A stretch of 51,775 bases of DNA from contig CAJYSA010000070.1 in NCBI GenBank assembly GCA_913777325.1, positions 1-51,775 on the forward strand, read 5' to 3'. Below, piece by piece: positions 29,107-36,981 of this stretch (position 1 is the stretch's first letter; the number at the start of each line of letters is the position of its first letter). The notes under the pieces are model-generated. The model saw only the letters and a program-made list of their open reading frames with translations. It was not told the DNA's origin and made no database searches. The position numbers and the translations under genes were made by a program. The DNA is from an uncultured Sphingomonas sp. Lineage in GTDB: Bacteria > Pseudomonadota > Alphaproteobacteria > Sphingomonadales > Sphingomonadaceae.

Positions 29107-30513
29107 ATGAGCTTCGCCGACCTCGGCCTTTCCGACGAACTTCTCCGCGCCGTCGGCGACACCGGCTATACCGAGCCGACGCCGATCCAGGCGAGCGCGA
29201 TCCCGCCGGTGTTGATGATGCGCGACATCATCGGCATCGCGCAGACCGGGACCGGCAAGACCGCCAGCTTCGTGCTGCCGATGATCGACATCCTGGCGCA
29301 CGGGCGCAGCCGCGCGCGGATGCCGCGCAGCCTGATCCTGGAGCCGACCCGCGAATTGGCCGCGCAGGTCGCCGAGAATTTCGAAACCTACGGCAAGTAC
29401 CACAAGCTGAGCATGGCGCTGCTGATCGGCGGCGTGCAGATGGGCGACCAGGTGAAGGCGCTGGAAAAAGGCGTCGACGTGCTGATCGCGACGCCGGGCC
29501 GCCTGATGGACCTGTTCGGGCGCGGCAAGATCCTGCTGACCGGCTGTTCGATGCTGGTGATCGACGAGGCGGACCGGATGCTCGACATGGGGTTCATCCC
29601 CGATATCGAGGAAATCTGCACCAAGCTGCCCGCGCAGCGCCAGACGTTGTTGTTCAGCGCGACGATGCCCGCGCCGATCAAGAAGCTGGCCGATCGCTTC
29701 CTGAACAATCCCAAGACGATCGAGGTCGCGCGGCCCGCATCGACCAACATCAACATCACCCAGTGGGTGGTGCCGGTGAAGGGGCCGGCGTTCGAGAAGC
29801 GCAAGGCGCTGCGCGCGCTGCTGGCGCAGGAGGAGGTGCGCACCGCGATCATCTTCTGCAACCGCAAGACGACCGTGCGCGAGCTGAACAAGAGCCTGAA
29901 GGAGCATGGCTTCTCTAGTGGCGAGATCCACGGCGACATGGATCAGCCGGCGCGGCTGGCCGAGCTGGAGCGGTTCAAGAAGGGCGACGTCAACATCCTG
30001 GTCGCCAGCGACGTCGCGGCGCGCGGGCTGGACGTGAAGGGCGTGAGCCACGTCTTCAACTATGACGCGCCGTGGCACCCGGACGATTACGTCCACCGCA
30101 TCGGGCGCACCGGGCGCGGCGGGGCGACCGGCGTCGCCTATACGTTCGTCGGGCCCGACGACGTCGAGAATATCGAGAATATCGAGAAGCTGACCGGCCA
30201 GGCGATCGCGCGGATCGAGGCGCTGCCCGCGTCCGCGCCCGCGCCTGCCGCGCAGGACGAGGCGCCGCGCCGTGCGCGTGGGCGTCGCCGCGACCGCGTG
30301 GCGGAGGAGGCCCCTGCACCGGCGCCGATCATGGACGCGCCGGTCCGCGAGGATGCGCCGCCGCGCCGCGAGCGTACCCCCCGCCGCGACCGCGACGAGC
30401 GCCCGCGCGGGGGCGCCGCACGCGAGCGCCCGCCGGCGACGACCGATGCGGTCGAGGATGGCGGCTGGAACGGGCCGGTGCCGGACTTCCTGCACGTCGG
30501 GCTGCGCTACTGA
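29107..30513 (+). CDS. DEAD-box ATP-dependent RNA helicase (RhlE-like)
   Basis: The 468-aa protein has all core helicase motifs: Q motif (PTPIQ), Walker A AQTGTGKT at residues 45-52, PTREL, DEAD at 153-156, SAT at 184-186, ARGLD and HRIGRTGR. The C-terminal hundred residues are an Arg/Pro/Glu-rich tail as in RhlE and CsdA relatives. It unwinds structured RNA in ribosome assembly or mRNA decay. A TTGACT-like -35 lies upstream near 29027. It is monocistronic and followed by tRNA-Gly. Confidence 0.93.
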   Translation: MSFADLGLSDELLRAVGDTGYTEPTPIQASAIPPVLMMRDIIGIAQTGTGKTASFVLPMIDILAHGRSRARMPRSLILEPTRELAAQVAENFETYGKYHKLSMALLIGGVQMGDQVKALEKGVDVLIATPGRLMDLFGRGKILLTGCSMLVIDEADRMLDMGFIPDIEEICTKLPAQRQTLLFSATMPAPIKKLADRFLNNPKTIEVARPASTNINITQWVVPVKGPAFEKRKALRALLAQEEVRTAIIFCNRKTTVRELNKSLKEHGFSSGEIHGDMDQPARLAELERFKKGDVNILVASDVAARGLDVKGVSHVFNYDAPWHPDDYVHRIGRTGRGGATGVAYTFVGPDDVENIENIEKLTGQAIARIEALPASAPAPAAQDEAPRRARGRRRDRVAEEAPAPAPIMDAPVREDAPPRRERTPRRDRDERPRGGAARERPPATTDAVEDGGWNGPVPDFLHVGLRY

Positions 30514-30584
30514 CGGCACGCCAGCGCACCGTAGCGCACGCGGGTTGACCGCGCGCGGCGGTTCGTGGCAGGGCAATCCACAGC

Positions 30585-30658
30585 GCGGGTATAGCACAAT
30601 GGTAGTGCAGCAGCCTTCCAAGCTGAATACACGGGTTCGATTCCCGTTACCCGCTCCA
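30585..30658 (+). tRNA. tRNA-Gly (anticodon TCC)
   Basis: GCGGGTA pairs with TACCCGC at the acceptor stem. The D arm is GCACAATGGTAGTGC, the anticodon loop CTTCCAA gives TCC, the T arm contains GTTCGATTC, and CCA is encoded. Length is 74 nt. It borders a lower-GC two-gene insert. Confidence 0.95.
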
Positions 30659-30762
30659 CTCTCCACAGGTCCCTTGATTCATGGCGGGCGTACGATCGTT
30701 GCGCCAATGGGCCGCAGGTACTATGTGTATTTCGTGCATTCGGACATGGGAGGGTCGGCAGG

Positions 30763-31257
30763 GTGAACCGTACCAACGCTCATGATCCACGGGCCATCGC
30801 CAACCGTTTGCTGGAGCTCCGTGGCGAGGGGCAGACGCCGCTGACGGTCATGCAGCTTATCAAGCTGGTGTATATCGCCGACGGATGGGCGATGACGCTG
30901 ATCGGGCGGCCGCTGGCCAAGGCCGATCCACAAGCCTGGCAATATGGGCCGGTTTACCCGGAGTTGTATCGGGCGTTCAAGCGCTTTGGACCGAACCCCG
31001 TCACCGCTCCCGCGACCATCGCGGGTAGTGACGTGGCGTATCGCGAATCCTTCGATGCCGAAGAGGAAGGCGTATTACGCGCCGTGCTCGATACATATGG
31101 CAAATTGTCGGCATTCAAGCTTTCCGACCTGACCCATCAGCCGGGTACGCCGTGGAGCAAGGCCTACGACAACGGCGTGTATTCGCCGATTCCGCTTGGC
31201 GACATTAAGGCTCACTTCGACGACCTGAAGGCATCGCGCCAGCGTGTCCCAGCCTGA
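30763..31257 (+). CDS. Panacea-domain (DUF4065) protein, antitoxin-like
   Basis: The 164-aa protein carries the Panacea/SocA-like domain: LTVMQLIKLVYIADGWAM, GRPLAKADPQAWQYGPVYPELY, and the C-terminal GTPWSKAYDNGVYSPIPL. In PanAT systems this domain neutralises unrelated toxins; Caulobacter SocA is a related ClpXP adaptor. A GTG start at 30763 follows gggagg at 14 bases. Its codon use and base composition are less GC-rich than the flanks. The stop lies inside the next gene (14-bp overlap), which fits a bicistronic toxin-antitoxin pair. Confidence 0.85.
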   Translation: MNRTNAHDPRAIANRLLELRGEGQTPLTVMQLIKLVYIADGWAMTLIGRPLAKADPQAWQYGPVYPELYRAFKRFGPNPVTAPATIAGSDVAYRESFDAEEEGVLRAVLDTYGKLSAFKLSDLTHQPGTPWSKAYDNGVYSPIPLGDIKAHFDDLKASRQRVPA

Positions 31258-31732
31258 CGAAGCGGTCGACTTCTCCGATATCGTCGGCAGCGGCCTTGTC
31301 GAGGAAGCGCCGCCCGGCGCGGGCATCGCGCAGCTTGAGGAGCGTCTGGCTCGCATGGAACTCGCGTACGAACAGGTGGCGCTCGCATCGAGGTATCAGA
31401 CCGAATTGGCCCTGTATGTCGAGGATCTGCGACGCGAAGCGGCAGATACGTTAGCCGTGCGGCGCAAGGTCGGCGCTACGGTGCTAGTCAGCGCTGTGGT
31501 CCTGTTCGCTTTCCCGATTGCGATCATGATGGCCCAACCGCCGTGGTTCATGCATCTGACGGTCTATCTTCAATCTGGCGTGATCATTGCGATGTTTGCC
31601 GCTGGCGTTCTCCTACTGCAGGGACTCGCCAAATCTGTCTTCCGTTCGGCGCACGAACGGCAGGGCGACGAGTTTATCCCGCCGCAGATCAAGGCGATCC
31701 ACGAGCTGACGAACATCATCAAGCCATCGTGA
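31244..31732 (+). CDS. Two-helix membrane protein paired with the Panacea protein
   Basis: The 162-aa protein starts with a GTG inside the Panacea gene. It has an acidic N-terminus, a predicted coiled coil at about residues 27-70 (heptads such as LEERLARMELAYEQVALAS), two transmembrane helices (about 79-97 and 106-127), and a cytoplasmic tail. Membrane proteins are among the known partners of Panacea antitoxins, where they damage the membrane. Here toxicity is inferred from pairing and topology only; no family is recognised. It could also be a phage-sensing component. Confidence 0.65.
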   Translation: MSQPDEAVDFSDIVGSGLVEEAPPGAGIAQLEERLARMELAYEQVALASRYQTELALYVEDLRREAADTLAVRRKVGATVLVSAVVLFAFPIAIMMAQPPWFMHLTVYLQSGVIIAMFAAGVLLLQGLAKSVFRSAHERQGDEFIPPQIKAIHELTNIIKPS

Positions 31733-31743
31733 CGATCATCGCT

Positions 31744-31779
31744 TGACAGCGCGACGCTGTTTGAGTACAAATAGAGAAC
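31744..31779 (+). promoter_or_regulatory. Promoter with overlapping LexA-like direct repeat upstream of the GTA cluster
   Basis: TTGACA at 31744-31749 is followed 17 bases later by TACAAA (31767-31772). A gtac-N7-gaac direct repeat (31765-31779) covers this -10 hexamer. Alphaproteobacterial LexA sites are gaac-N7-gaac or gttc-N7-gttc, so this differs at one base. If functional, the gene(s) downstream would be SOS-controlled. Confidence 0.45.
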
Positions 31780-31795
31780 ATCGAGATGGTGTGAA

Positions 31796-31840
31796 CGGGC
31801 CGGGCGGCTCGGGGCGTTCGGCCCCGGTCGCGCCGGCCCG
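31796..31840 (+). promoter_or_regulatory. Large GC-rich leader hairpin before the GTA cluster
   Basis: Outer arms cgggccgg and ccggcccg enclose an inner ggggc-gttcg-gcccc hairpin, and the structure is followed by tttgcgtt. It lies between the promoter candidate and g1. It could be a leader attenuator, or the end of a short untranslated RNA. Confidence 0.5.
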
Positions 31841-31881
31841 TTTGCGTTGGGGCGCGGGCGATCGCGGGCGGGAGGGTGCGG

Positions 31882-32370
31882 ATGGACGAGGCGGCGGGAA
31901 ACCACGGGGCGGCGGCGGTGGCGGCGACGACCGACAGCGAGACACGGTCGTCGCAGCGGTGGACGCGCGACGATCGCAACACGTTCTTCGATCATTTCGC
32001 GATCAGCGGCGATGTGGCGCGCGCGGCGGCGGCGGCGGGGAAGACCGCCCGGTCGGCCTATGCGCTGCGGCGGCGGAGCACGACGTTCGGGGCGCAGTGG
32101 CGCGCGGCGCTGGACGACGCCTATGAGCGGATGGAGGCCGCGTTGGTGCGGCAGGTGCTGGGCGACACCGACACCAAGCTGGACGTGACCGCCGCGCTGC
32201 TGCTGCTGGAGCGGCGGCCGCCCGCCGCGGTCGACGTGGCGACGACGCCGCGCAAAGTCGCCGACCGCAACAGCCCGCGCGGCAAGGCGGAACGCGAATT
32301 GCTGAAGCGGGTGCAGGCGATGGCGAAGCGGTCGCGCCCGCGCGTCGCGGAGAAGGTGCCCGGCGCGTGA
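31882..32370 (+). CDS. GTA g1-like protein, probable small terminase
   Basis: The 162-aa protein is predicted helical, with a helix-turn-helix-like region (FAISGDVARAAAAAGKTARSAYALRRRS) such as small terminases use for DNA contact. The ATG at 31882 follows ggagg with a seven-base gap. It overlaps the large terminase start by four bases (GTGA). Position directly before terL matches RcGTA g1, which has been assigned as a small-terminase equivalent. Function here is inferred from position. Confidence 0.7.
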   Translation: MDEAAGNHGAAAVAATTDSETRSSQRWTRDDRNTFFDHFAISGDVARAAAAAGKTARSAYALRRRSTTFGAQWRAALDDAYERMEAALVRQVLGDTDTKLDVTAALLLLERRPPAAVDVATTPRKVADRNSPRGKAERELLKRVQAMAKRSRPRVAEKVPGA

Positions 32371-33671
32371 GCGGCGTCGGCGAACAGGCGCTGCGGGAAC
32401 TGGGGGCGCTGGACGAACGCCAGCGCGCGCGGGTGCTGGCGGCGATGGAAGACGGCGCGGCGGAGGCGCTGAACGCGGCGTGGGAATTGTGGGCGCACCC
32501 CGGGCAATTGCCGCCGCCGGGCGACTGGCGGGTGTGGTTGCTGCAGGCGGGGCGCGGGTTCGGGAAGACGCGCGCCGGCGCCGAATGGGTGCGCGCGATG
32601 GCGCGTGCGGTGCCCGGCGCGCGGATCGCGCTGGTCGGCGCGACGATCGAGGATGCGCGCAAGGTGATGGTGGAGGGGCCGAGCGGCGTCGTCGCGGTGG
32701 CGCGCGACGGCGATGCGGTGTGGCGACCGACCAGTGGCGAGGTGCGCTTCGGCAATGGCGCGGTGGCGACCGTCTATTCGGCGGCGGCACCGGAGAAGTT
32801 GCGCGGGCCCGAACATCATTTCGCCTGGGCGGACGAACTGGCGAAATGGAGCCATGCGTCGACATGGGACAATCTGACGATGGGATTGCGGCTGGGCGCG
32901 CTGCCGCGCGTGCTGGTGACCACGACGCCGCGCGCCACCGCGCTGATGCGGCAGGTGCGTGCGGCACCGGGCACGGTGGTGACGCGTGGGCGCACGCGCG
33001 ACAATGCGCATTTGCCCGACGCGTTCGTGGCGGCGATGCAGGCGAGCTATGGCGGCACCCGGCTGGGCCGGCAGGAGCTGGACGGCGAACTGATCGAGGA
33101 GGTTGCGGGTGCGCTGTGGCCACGCGCGCTGATCGAGCGGCAGCGGACGGCGGCGGTGCCGGAGCTGATGCGCGTGGTCGTGGGGGTCGATCCACCCGCC
33201 GGGATCGGCGGCGATGCGTGCGGGATCGTCGCGGCGGGCGTGGGGCGCGACGGCCATGGTTATGTGATCGAGGATGCCAGCGTGACCGGGGCGAGCCCCG
33301 AGCGCTGGGCCGACGCGGTGGTGGCATGCGCGACGCGCGTGGCGGCCGATCGCGTGATCGCGGAGGCCAATCAGGGCGGGGCGATGGTGGAACAGGTGCT
33401 GCGCGCCGCGCAGGCGTCGCTGCCGATCCGGCTTGTCCATGCGACGCGCGGCAAGGCGGCACGAGCCGAGCCGGTCGCGGCGCTCTATGAGCGCGGACGG
33501 GTGTGGCATGCGCGCGCGTTCCCGGCGCTGGAGGACGAACTGGCCGGGTTGATCGCGGGCGGCGGATACGAGGGGCCGGGACGGTCGCCGGATCGCGCCG
33601 ACGCGTGCGTGTGGGCGCTGACCGCGCTGATGCTCGACAAGCAGGGCGAGGCGCGGGTGCGGTCGATGTGA
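32367..33671 (+). CDS. GTA large terminase (g2, TerL)
   Basis: The 434-aa product is a phage large terminase. The ATPase half shows Walker A AGRGFGKT at 61-68, FAWADE for Walker B and the TTTPR coupling motif. The C-terminal nuclease half has GVDPPAGIGGDACGI, IAEANQGGAMV and the acidic DRADACVWAL end. It would package random host DNA headfuls in a GTA. The GTG start overlaps g1 by four bases. The next gene is 244 bp away, an unusual gap for this cluster. Confidence 0.93.
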   Translation: MSGVGEQALRELGALDERQRARVLAAMEDGAAEALNAAWELWAHPGQLPPPGDWRVWLLQAGRGFGKTRAGAEWVRAMARAVPGARIALVGATIEDARKVMVEGPSGVVAVARDGDAVWRPTSGEVRFGNGAVATVYSAAAPEKLRGPEHHFAWADELAKWSHASTWDNLTMGLRLGALPRVLVTTTPRATALMRQVRAAPGTVVTRGRTRDNAHLPDAFVAAMQASYGGTRLGRQELDGELIEEVAGALWPRALIERQRTAAVPELMRVVVGVDPPAGIGGDACGIVAAGVGRDGHGYVIEDASVTGASPERWADAVVACATRVAADRVIAEANQGGAMVEQVLRAAQASLPIRLVHATRGKAARAEPVAALYERGRVWHARAFPALEDELAGLIAGGGYEGPGRSPDRADACVWALTALMLDKQGEARVRSM

Positions 33672-33698
33672 GGTTGCGGGGGACGGCGCGTGCCCCTT

Positions 33699-33778
33699 CG
33701 TCATTGCGAGCGTGGCGAAGCAATCCAGGGCGTCATATGCGCGCGGCTCTGGATTGCTTCGCTACGCTCGCAATGACG
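33699..33778. repeat. Palindromic intergenic repeat, copy 5, inside the GTA cluster
   Basis: A full copy, with arms cgtcattgcgagcgtggcga and tcgctacgctcgcaatgacg, lies in the gap between terL and the portal gene, not at the cluster edge. Confidence 0.9.
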
Positions 33779-33809
33779 GGTGAGTGGAGGTGCATGGAGC
33801 GCGCCATCA

Positions 33810-33865
33810 GGTGCTTCGAGACGGCCTCTCGACTTCGCTCGACGCCTCGTCGGCACGAACGGTTT
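33810..33865. repeat. Second dispersed repeat type in the terL-portal gap
   Basis: The stretch tgcttcgagacggcc ... gcacgaacgg resembles a recurrent sphingomonad intergenic repeat that typically reads ttcgagacg ... cctcagcacgaacgg. Only one copy is in this window, so the assignment rests on recall. Confidence 0.4.
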
Positions 33866-33915
33866 TATGGGGCGGCGGTTTCACCGACCCGCCGGCAAAT
33901 TTTCGGAGAATCGAC

Positions 33916-34995
33916 ATGGCATGGTTCGGATGGAAGTCCGGGCGCGCGGTCGCGCGTCCGGCGTTGGGGCGTGCGGGCGGGGTGGCGCGCGCGATCGGGG
34001 AGTGGCCGCAGGGGTATGAGGCGCAGGTGCGCGCGGGCTTTTGCGGGAATGCGATCGCACAGCGCGCGGTGAAGCTGGTGGCCGAAGGTGTCGACGGTGC
34101 GCCGCTGGATGCGGGCGACAAACGGCTGCGCAATTTGGTGTCAGGGCGCGGGTTGCTGGAGGCGGTGAGCGCGCAACTGCTGCTGCACGGCAATGCCTTC
34201 GTCCAGGTGCTGCGCGACGGCGAGGGGCAGGTGGGCGAGCTGTTCGCGCTGCGGCCCGAGCGCGTCAGCGTCGAGCTGGGCGCGGACGGGTGGCCGGGGG
34301 CGTATCTGTACCGCGTCGGCGTGCGCACGACGCGGCTGGACCCGGCGAGCGTGGTGCATGTGCGGCGCTTCAACCCGGTCGACGATCATTACGGGCTGGG
34401 GTGCCTGGCGGCGGCGTCGGCGGCGATTGCGATCCACAATGCGGCGAGCGCGTGGAGCAAGGCGCTGCTCGACAATGCCGCGCGTCCGTCCGGCGCGCTG
34501 GTCTATGATGCCGGGGACGGATCGGTGCTGTCGCCCGACCAGTTCCGGCGGCTGCGCGACGAGATGGAACAGGGGTTCGCGGGCGCGGCCAATGCCGGGC
34601 GCCCGATGCTGCTGGAGGGCGGGCTGAAGTGGCAGGCGATGAGCCTGACCCCCGCCGACATGGACTTCGCGGGCACCAAGGCGGCGGCGGCGCGCGAGAT
34701 CGCACTGGGCTTCGGCGTGCCGCCGATGCTGCTCGGGCTGCCGGGCGACAGCACCTATGCCAATTACAAGGAGGCGAACCGCGCGCTGTGGCGGCTGACC
34801 GTGCTGCCGCTGGCGGGGGCGATCCTGTCGGCGTTGCGCGACGGGTTGGCGGCGGACTTTCCGGGCGCGCGGCTGCAGGTCGATCTCGACCGCGTGCCCG
34901 CGCTGGTGGAGGATCGCGAGCGGTTGTGGCGGATGGTGTCGGCGGCGGACTTCATCACCGCCGACGAAAAGCGCCAGATGGTGGACTGGAAATGA
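33916..34995 (+). CDS. GTA portal protein (g3)
   Basis: The 359-aa HK97-type portal has CGNAIAQRAVKLVAEGV, LLHGNAFVQVLRD and the family run GFGVPPMLLGLPGDSTYANYKEANRALWRLTVLPL. It forms the dodecameric ring at the head vertex through which DNA is packed. The ATG at 33916 follows cggaga; the frame is open further upstream through repeat DNA but that part is not portal-like. Its stop overlaps the next gene (ATGA). Confidence 0.93.
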   Translation: MAWFGWKSGRAVARPALGRAGGVARAIGEWPQGYEAQVRAGFCGNAIAQRAVKLVAEGVDGAPLDAGDKRLRNLVSGRGLLEAVSAQLLLHGNAFVQVLRDGEGQVGELFALRPERVSVELGADGWPGAYLYRVGVRTTRLDPASVVHVRRFNPVDDHYGLGCLAAASAAIAIHNAASAWSKALLDNAARPSGALVYDAGDGSVLSPDQFRRLRDEMEQGFAGAANAGRPMLLEGGLKWQAMSLTPADMDFAGTKAAAAREIALGFGVPPMLLGLPGDSTYANYKEANRALWRLTVLPLAGAILSALRDGLAADFPGARLQVDLDRVPALVEDRERLWRMVSAADFITADEKRQMVDWK

Positions 34996-35321
34996 GCGCC
35001 GCGGCGGGGAGCGTGCTGGCGCAATTGCTGGCGCAGGGGCGCGGCGAGGGCGCGGATATCGCGACGCTGCGCGCGATCGCCGAGGAAGCGGGCGAGCTGG
35101 GCGCGGTGCGCGCGCTGAAGCGGCTGGGGCTGGCCGACGACGGCGCGGCGGGCGACGTGGCGGAGCTGCGCGAGCTGTTGCGCGCGTGGCGCGATGCCAA
35201 GCGATCGGCCTGGCGCGCGCTGGCGGCGTGGGTGATGCGGATCGCGCTGGCGCTGCTGCTGGCGGGGATCGCGGTGCGCACCGGGTTCGACGGCCTGCCG
35301 GGCGGCGGGGCGCTGAAGTGA
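34992..35321 (+). CDS. Small membrane protein between portal and prohead protease (DUF6127-like)
   Basis: The 109-aa protein has an Ala/Glu-rich N-terminal half and a single hydrophobic helix near residues 76-93 (AWVMRIALALLLAGIAV). Four-base overlaps on both sides (ATGA in, GTGA out) put it firmly in the GTA operon. Sphingomonad GTA clusters often carry a gene here that RcGTA lacks. The role is unknown; a membrane link for assembly is possible. Confidence 0.75.
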   Translation: MSAAAGSVLAQLLAQGRGEGADIATLRAIAEEAGELGAVRALKRLGLADDGAAGDVAELRELLRAWRDAKRSAWRALAAWVMRIALALLLAGIAVRTGFDGLPGGGALK

Positions 35322-35686
35322 GGATCGTCGGCTATGCCGCGATCTTCGACGCGGTCGACCGCGCCGGCGACGTGATGCGGCGCGGCGCCTTCGCGGATGC
35401 CAGGCCGGTGCCGCTGCTGATGCAGCATCGCGGGGCGCCGGTGGGCGCGGTGCTGACCATCGGCGAGGATGCGCGCGGGCTGCGCGTCGAGGCCCGCGTT
35501 GACGATCCGGCGGTGGCGCGGCTGGTGCGCGCGCGGGCGCTGCCGGGGCTGTCGGTGGGCTATCGCGCGCGCGCGGTGCGGCAGGGGGCGTGGCGCGCGA
35601 TCGAGCGTGCCGAGCTGGTCGAGGTGAGCCTGGTGGCGGCGCCGATGCAGCCCGCCGCGCGGATCGCGCGGATCGACGAGCGCTGA
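35318..35686 (+). CDS. GTA prohead protease (g4)
   Basis: The 122-aa product is a compact HK97-family prohead serine protease: VGYAAIFDAVDRAGDVMRRGAF at the start, LLMQHRGAPVGAVL holding the catalytic His, and LPGLSVGYRARA holding the catalytic Ser. It would process the capsid N-terminus and scaffold. A GTG start (gaagtgagg) overlaps the previous stop by four bases. It is followed after a short gap by the capsid gene, as in HK97-type modules. Confidence 0.9.
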   Translation: MRIVGYAAIFDAVDRAGDVMRRGAFADARPVPLLMQHRGAPVGAVLTIGEDARGLRVEARVDDPAVARLVRARALPGLSVGYRARAVRQGAWRAIERAELVEVSLVAAPMQPAARIARIDER

Positions 35687-35729
35687 CCTTTCTCGGGGCT
35701 CGCGGGGAGCCCCTTTCGTGGAGAAGAAC

Positions 35730-36734
35730 ATGAACGATACGGTGGTGGCGCGCCCGGTGCTGGATGGCGCGCGGGCGGCAGGCGGCGGCGCGTTCGACGG
35801 CTTCGTGCGGTCGGGCGCGGTGATCGAGACGAAGGCGTTCACCGGCACGACCGGCGACCAGGGCGGCTATGCGATCCCCAAGGAGATCGATGCGCAGATC
35901 GACGCGGTGCTGAAAAGCGCTAGCCCGATCCGCAGCATCGCGAACGTCGTGCAGGTGGGATCGGCGGGGTATCGCAAGCTGGTGACGACCGGCGGTACGC
36001 CGTCGGGCTGGGCGGCGGAAACCGACGCGCGCCCGGTGACGGCGACGCCGGTGTTCGTCGAGATCGCGCCGCCGATGGGAGAGCTGTACGCCAACCCCTC
36101 CGCCAGCCAGGCGATGCTGGACGACGCGCAGTTCGACGTCGAGGCGTGGCTGGCGGGCGAGATCGCGACCGAATTCGCCAAGGCGGAGGGGGCCGCGTTC
36201 GTGAACGGCAACGGCACGAACCGACCGCGCGGCTTCCTGCAGGTGCCGACCGCGGCGACCGGCGACGCGGCGCGCGCGTTCGGGACGCTGCAATATGTGC
36301 CGACCGGCGCGGCGGGCGATTTCGGCAGCAACGGCGCGGAGCGGCTGATCGACCTGGTACAGGCGCTGCGCGCGCCATATCGGCAGGGCGCGGCGTTCGT
36401 GATGAACGCGGCGACGGCGGCGCGCATCCGCAAGTTCAAGAGCAGCGACGGGCAGTTCCTGTGGCAGCCGAGCATCACGGCGGGGCAGCCGGCGACGCTG
36501 CTCGGCTATCCGGTGGTGGAGGCCGAGGACATGCCCGACGTGGCGGCGGGGGCGCATGCGATCGCGTTCGGCAACTTCCGGCTCGGTTATCTGATCGCGG
36601 AGCGCACCGAGACGAACGTGCTGCGCGATCCGTACAGCAACAAGCCGTTCGTCACCTTCTACGCCACGAAGCGCGTCGGCGGGTGCGTGTCGAACAGCGA
36701 GGCGATCAAGCTGATGCGGTTCGCCGCGGCCTGA
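35730..36734 (+). CDS. GTA major capsid protein (g5)
   Basis: The 334-aa HK97-fold major capsid protein has FTGTTGDQGGYAIPKEID near the N-terminus, the E-loop/P-domain region VATEFAKAEGAAFVNGNG-like IATEFAKAEGAAF, and GNFRLGYLIAERTETNVLRDPYSNKPFVTFYATKR at the end. I place the start at the ATG at 35730, which has gtggaga upstream, rather than the GTG at 35718. The protease acts on the N-terminal segment. A hairpin follows the stop. Confidence 0.94.
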   Translation: MNDTVVARPVLDGARAAGGGAFDGFVRSGAVIETKAFTGTTGDQGGYAIPKEIDAQIDAVLKSASPIRSIANVVQVGSAGYRKLVTTGGTPSGWAAETDARPVTATPVFVEIAPPMGELYANPSASQAMLDDAQFDVEAWLAGEIATEFAKAEGAAFVNGNGTNRPRGFLQVPTAATGDAARAFGTLQYVPTGAAGDFGSNGAERLIDLVQALRAPYRQGAAFVMNAATAARIRKFKSSDGQFLWQPSITAGQPATLLGYPVVEAEDMPDVAAGAHAIAFGNFRLGYLIAERTETNVLRDPYSNKPFVTFYATKRVGGCVSNSEAIKLMRFAAA

Positions 36735-36735
36735 G

Positions 36736-36761
36736 CCGGGAATTGCCCAAGCAATTTCCGG
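36736..36761 (+). promoter_or_regulatory. Hairpin after the capsid gene
   Basis: An inverted repeat ccgggaattgc / gcaatttccgg with a four-base loop begins two bases after the g5 stop. There is no T run, so it may slow decay of the capsid message or partly terminate, rather than act as a standard terminator. Confidence 0.45.
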
Positions 36762-36860
36762 ACTCGGCAAGGCCGGGCAGCGGGGGGCGGCCTCGGCCGT
36801 CCTCCGTCTGACGGCGTTGCCGGTGGGGCGCGGGATGGTCGCGGGCGGGGTGTTCGTGGC

Positions 36861-36891
36861 TCTGGATCGCCGCGCTGCGCTCGCGATGACG
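36861..36891. repeat. Diverged half palindromic repeat in the g5-g6 gap
   Basis: tctggatcgccgcgctgcgc followed by tcgcgatgacg matches one arm of the family with several changes. The same 247-base gap also holds ccccggccttcgccgggg (about 36941-36958), another short hairpin. Confidence 0.5.
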
Positions 36892-36981
36892 GGTGGTGGG
36901 CGACGCGCTGAGCCGCGGCTTGGGCGTGCGCGGAGAGATGGACCCCGGCCTTCGCCGGGGTGACGGTCAGGAAGGATCTAC

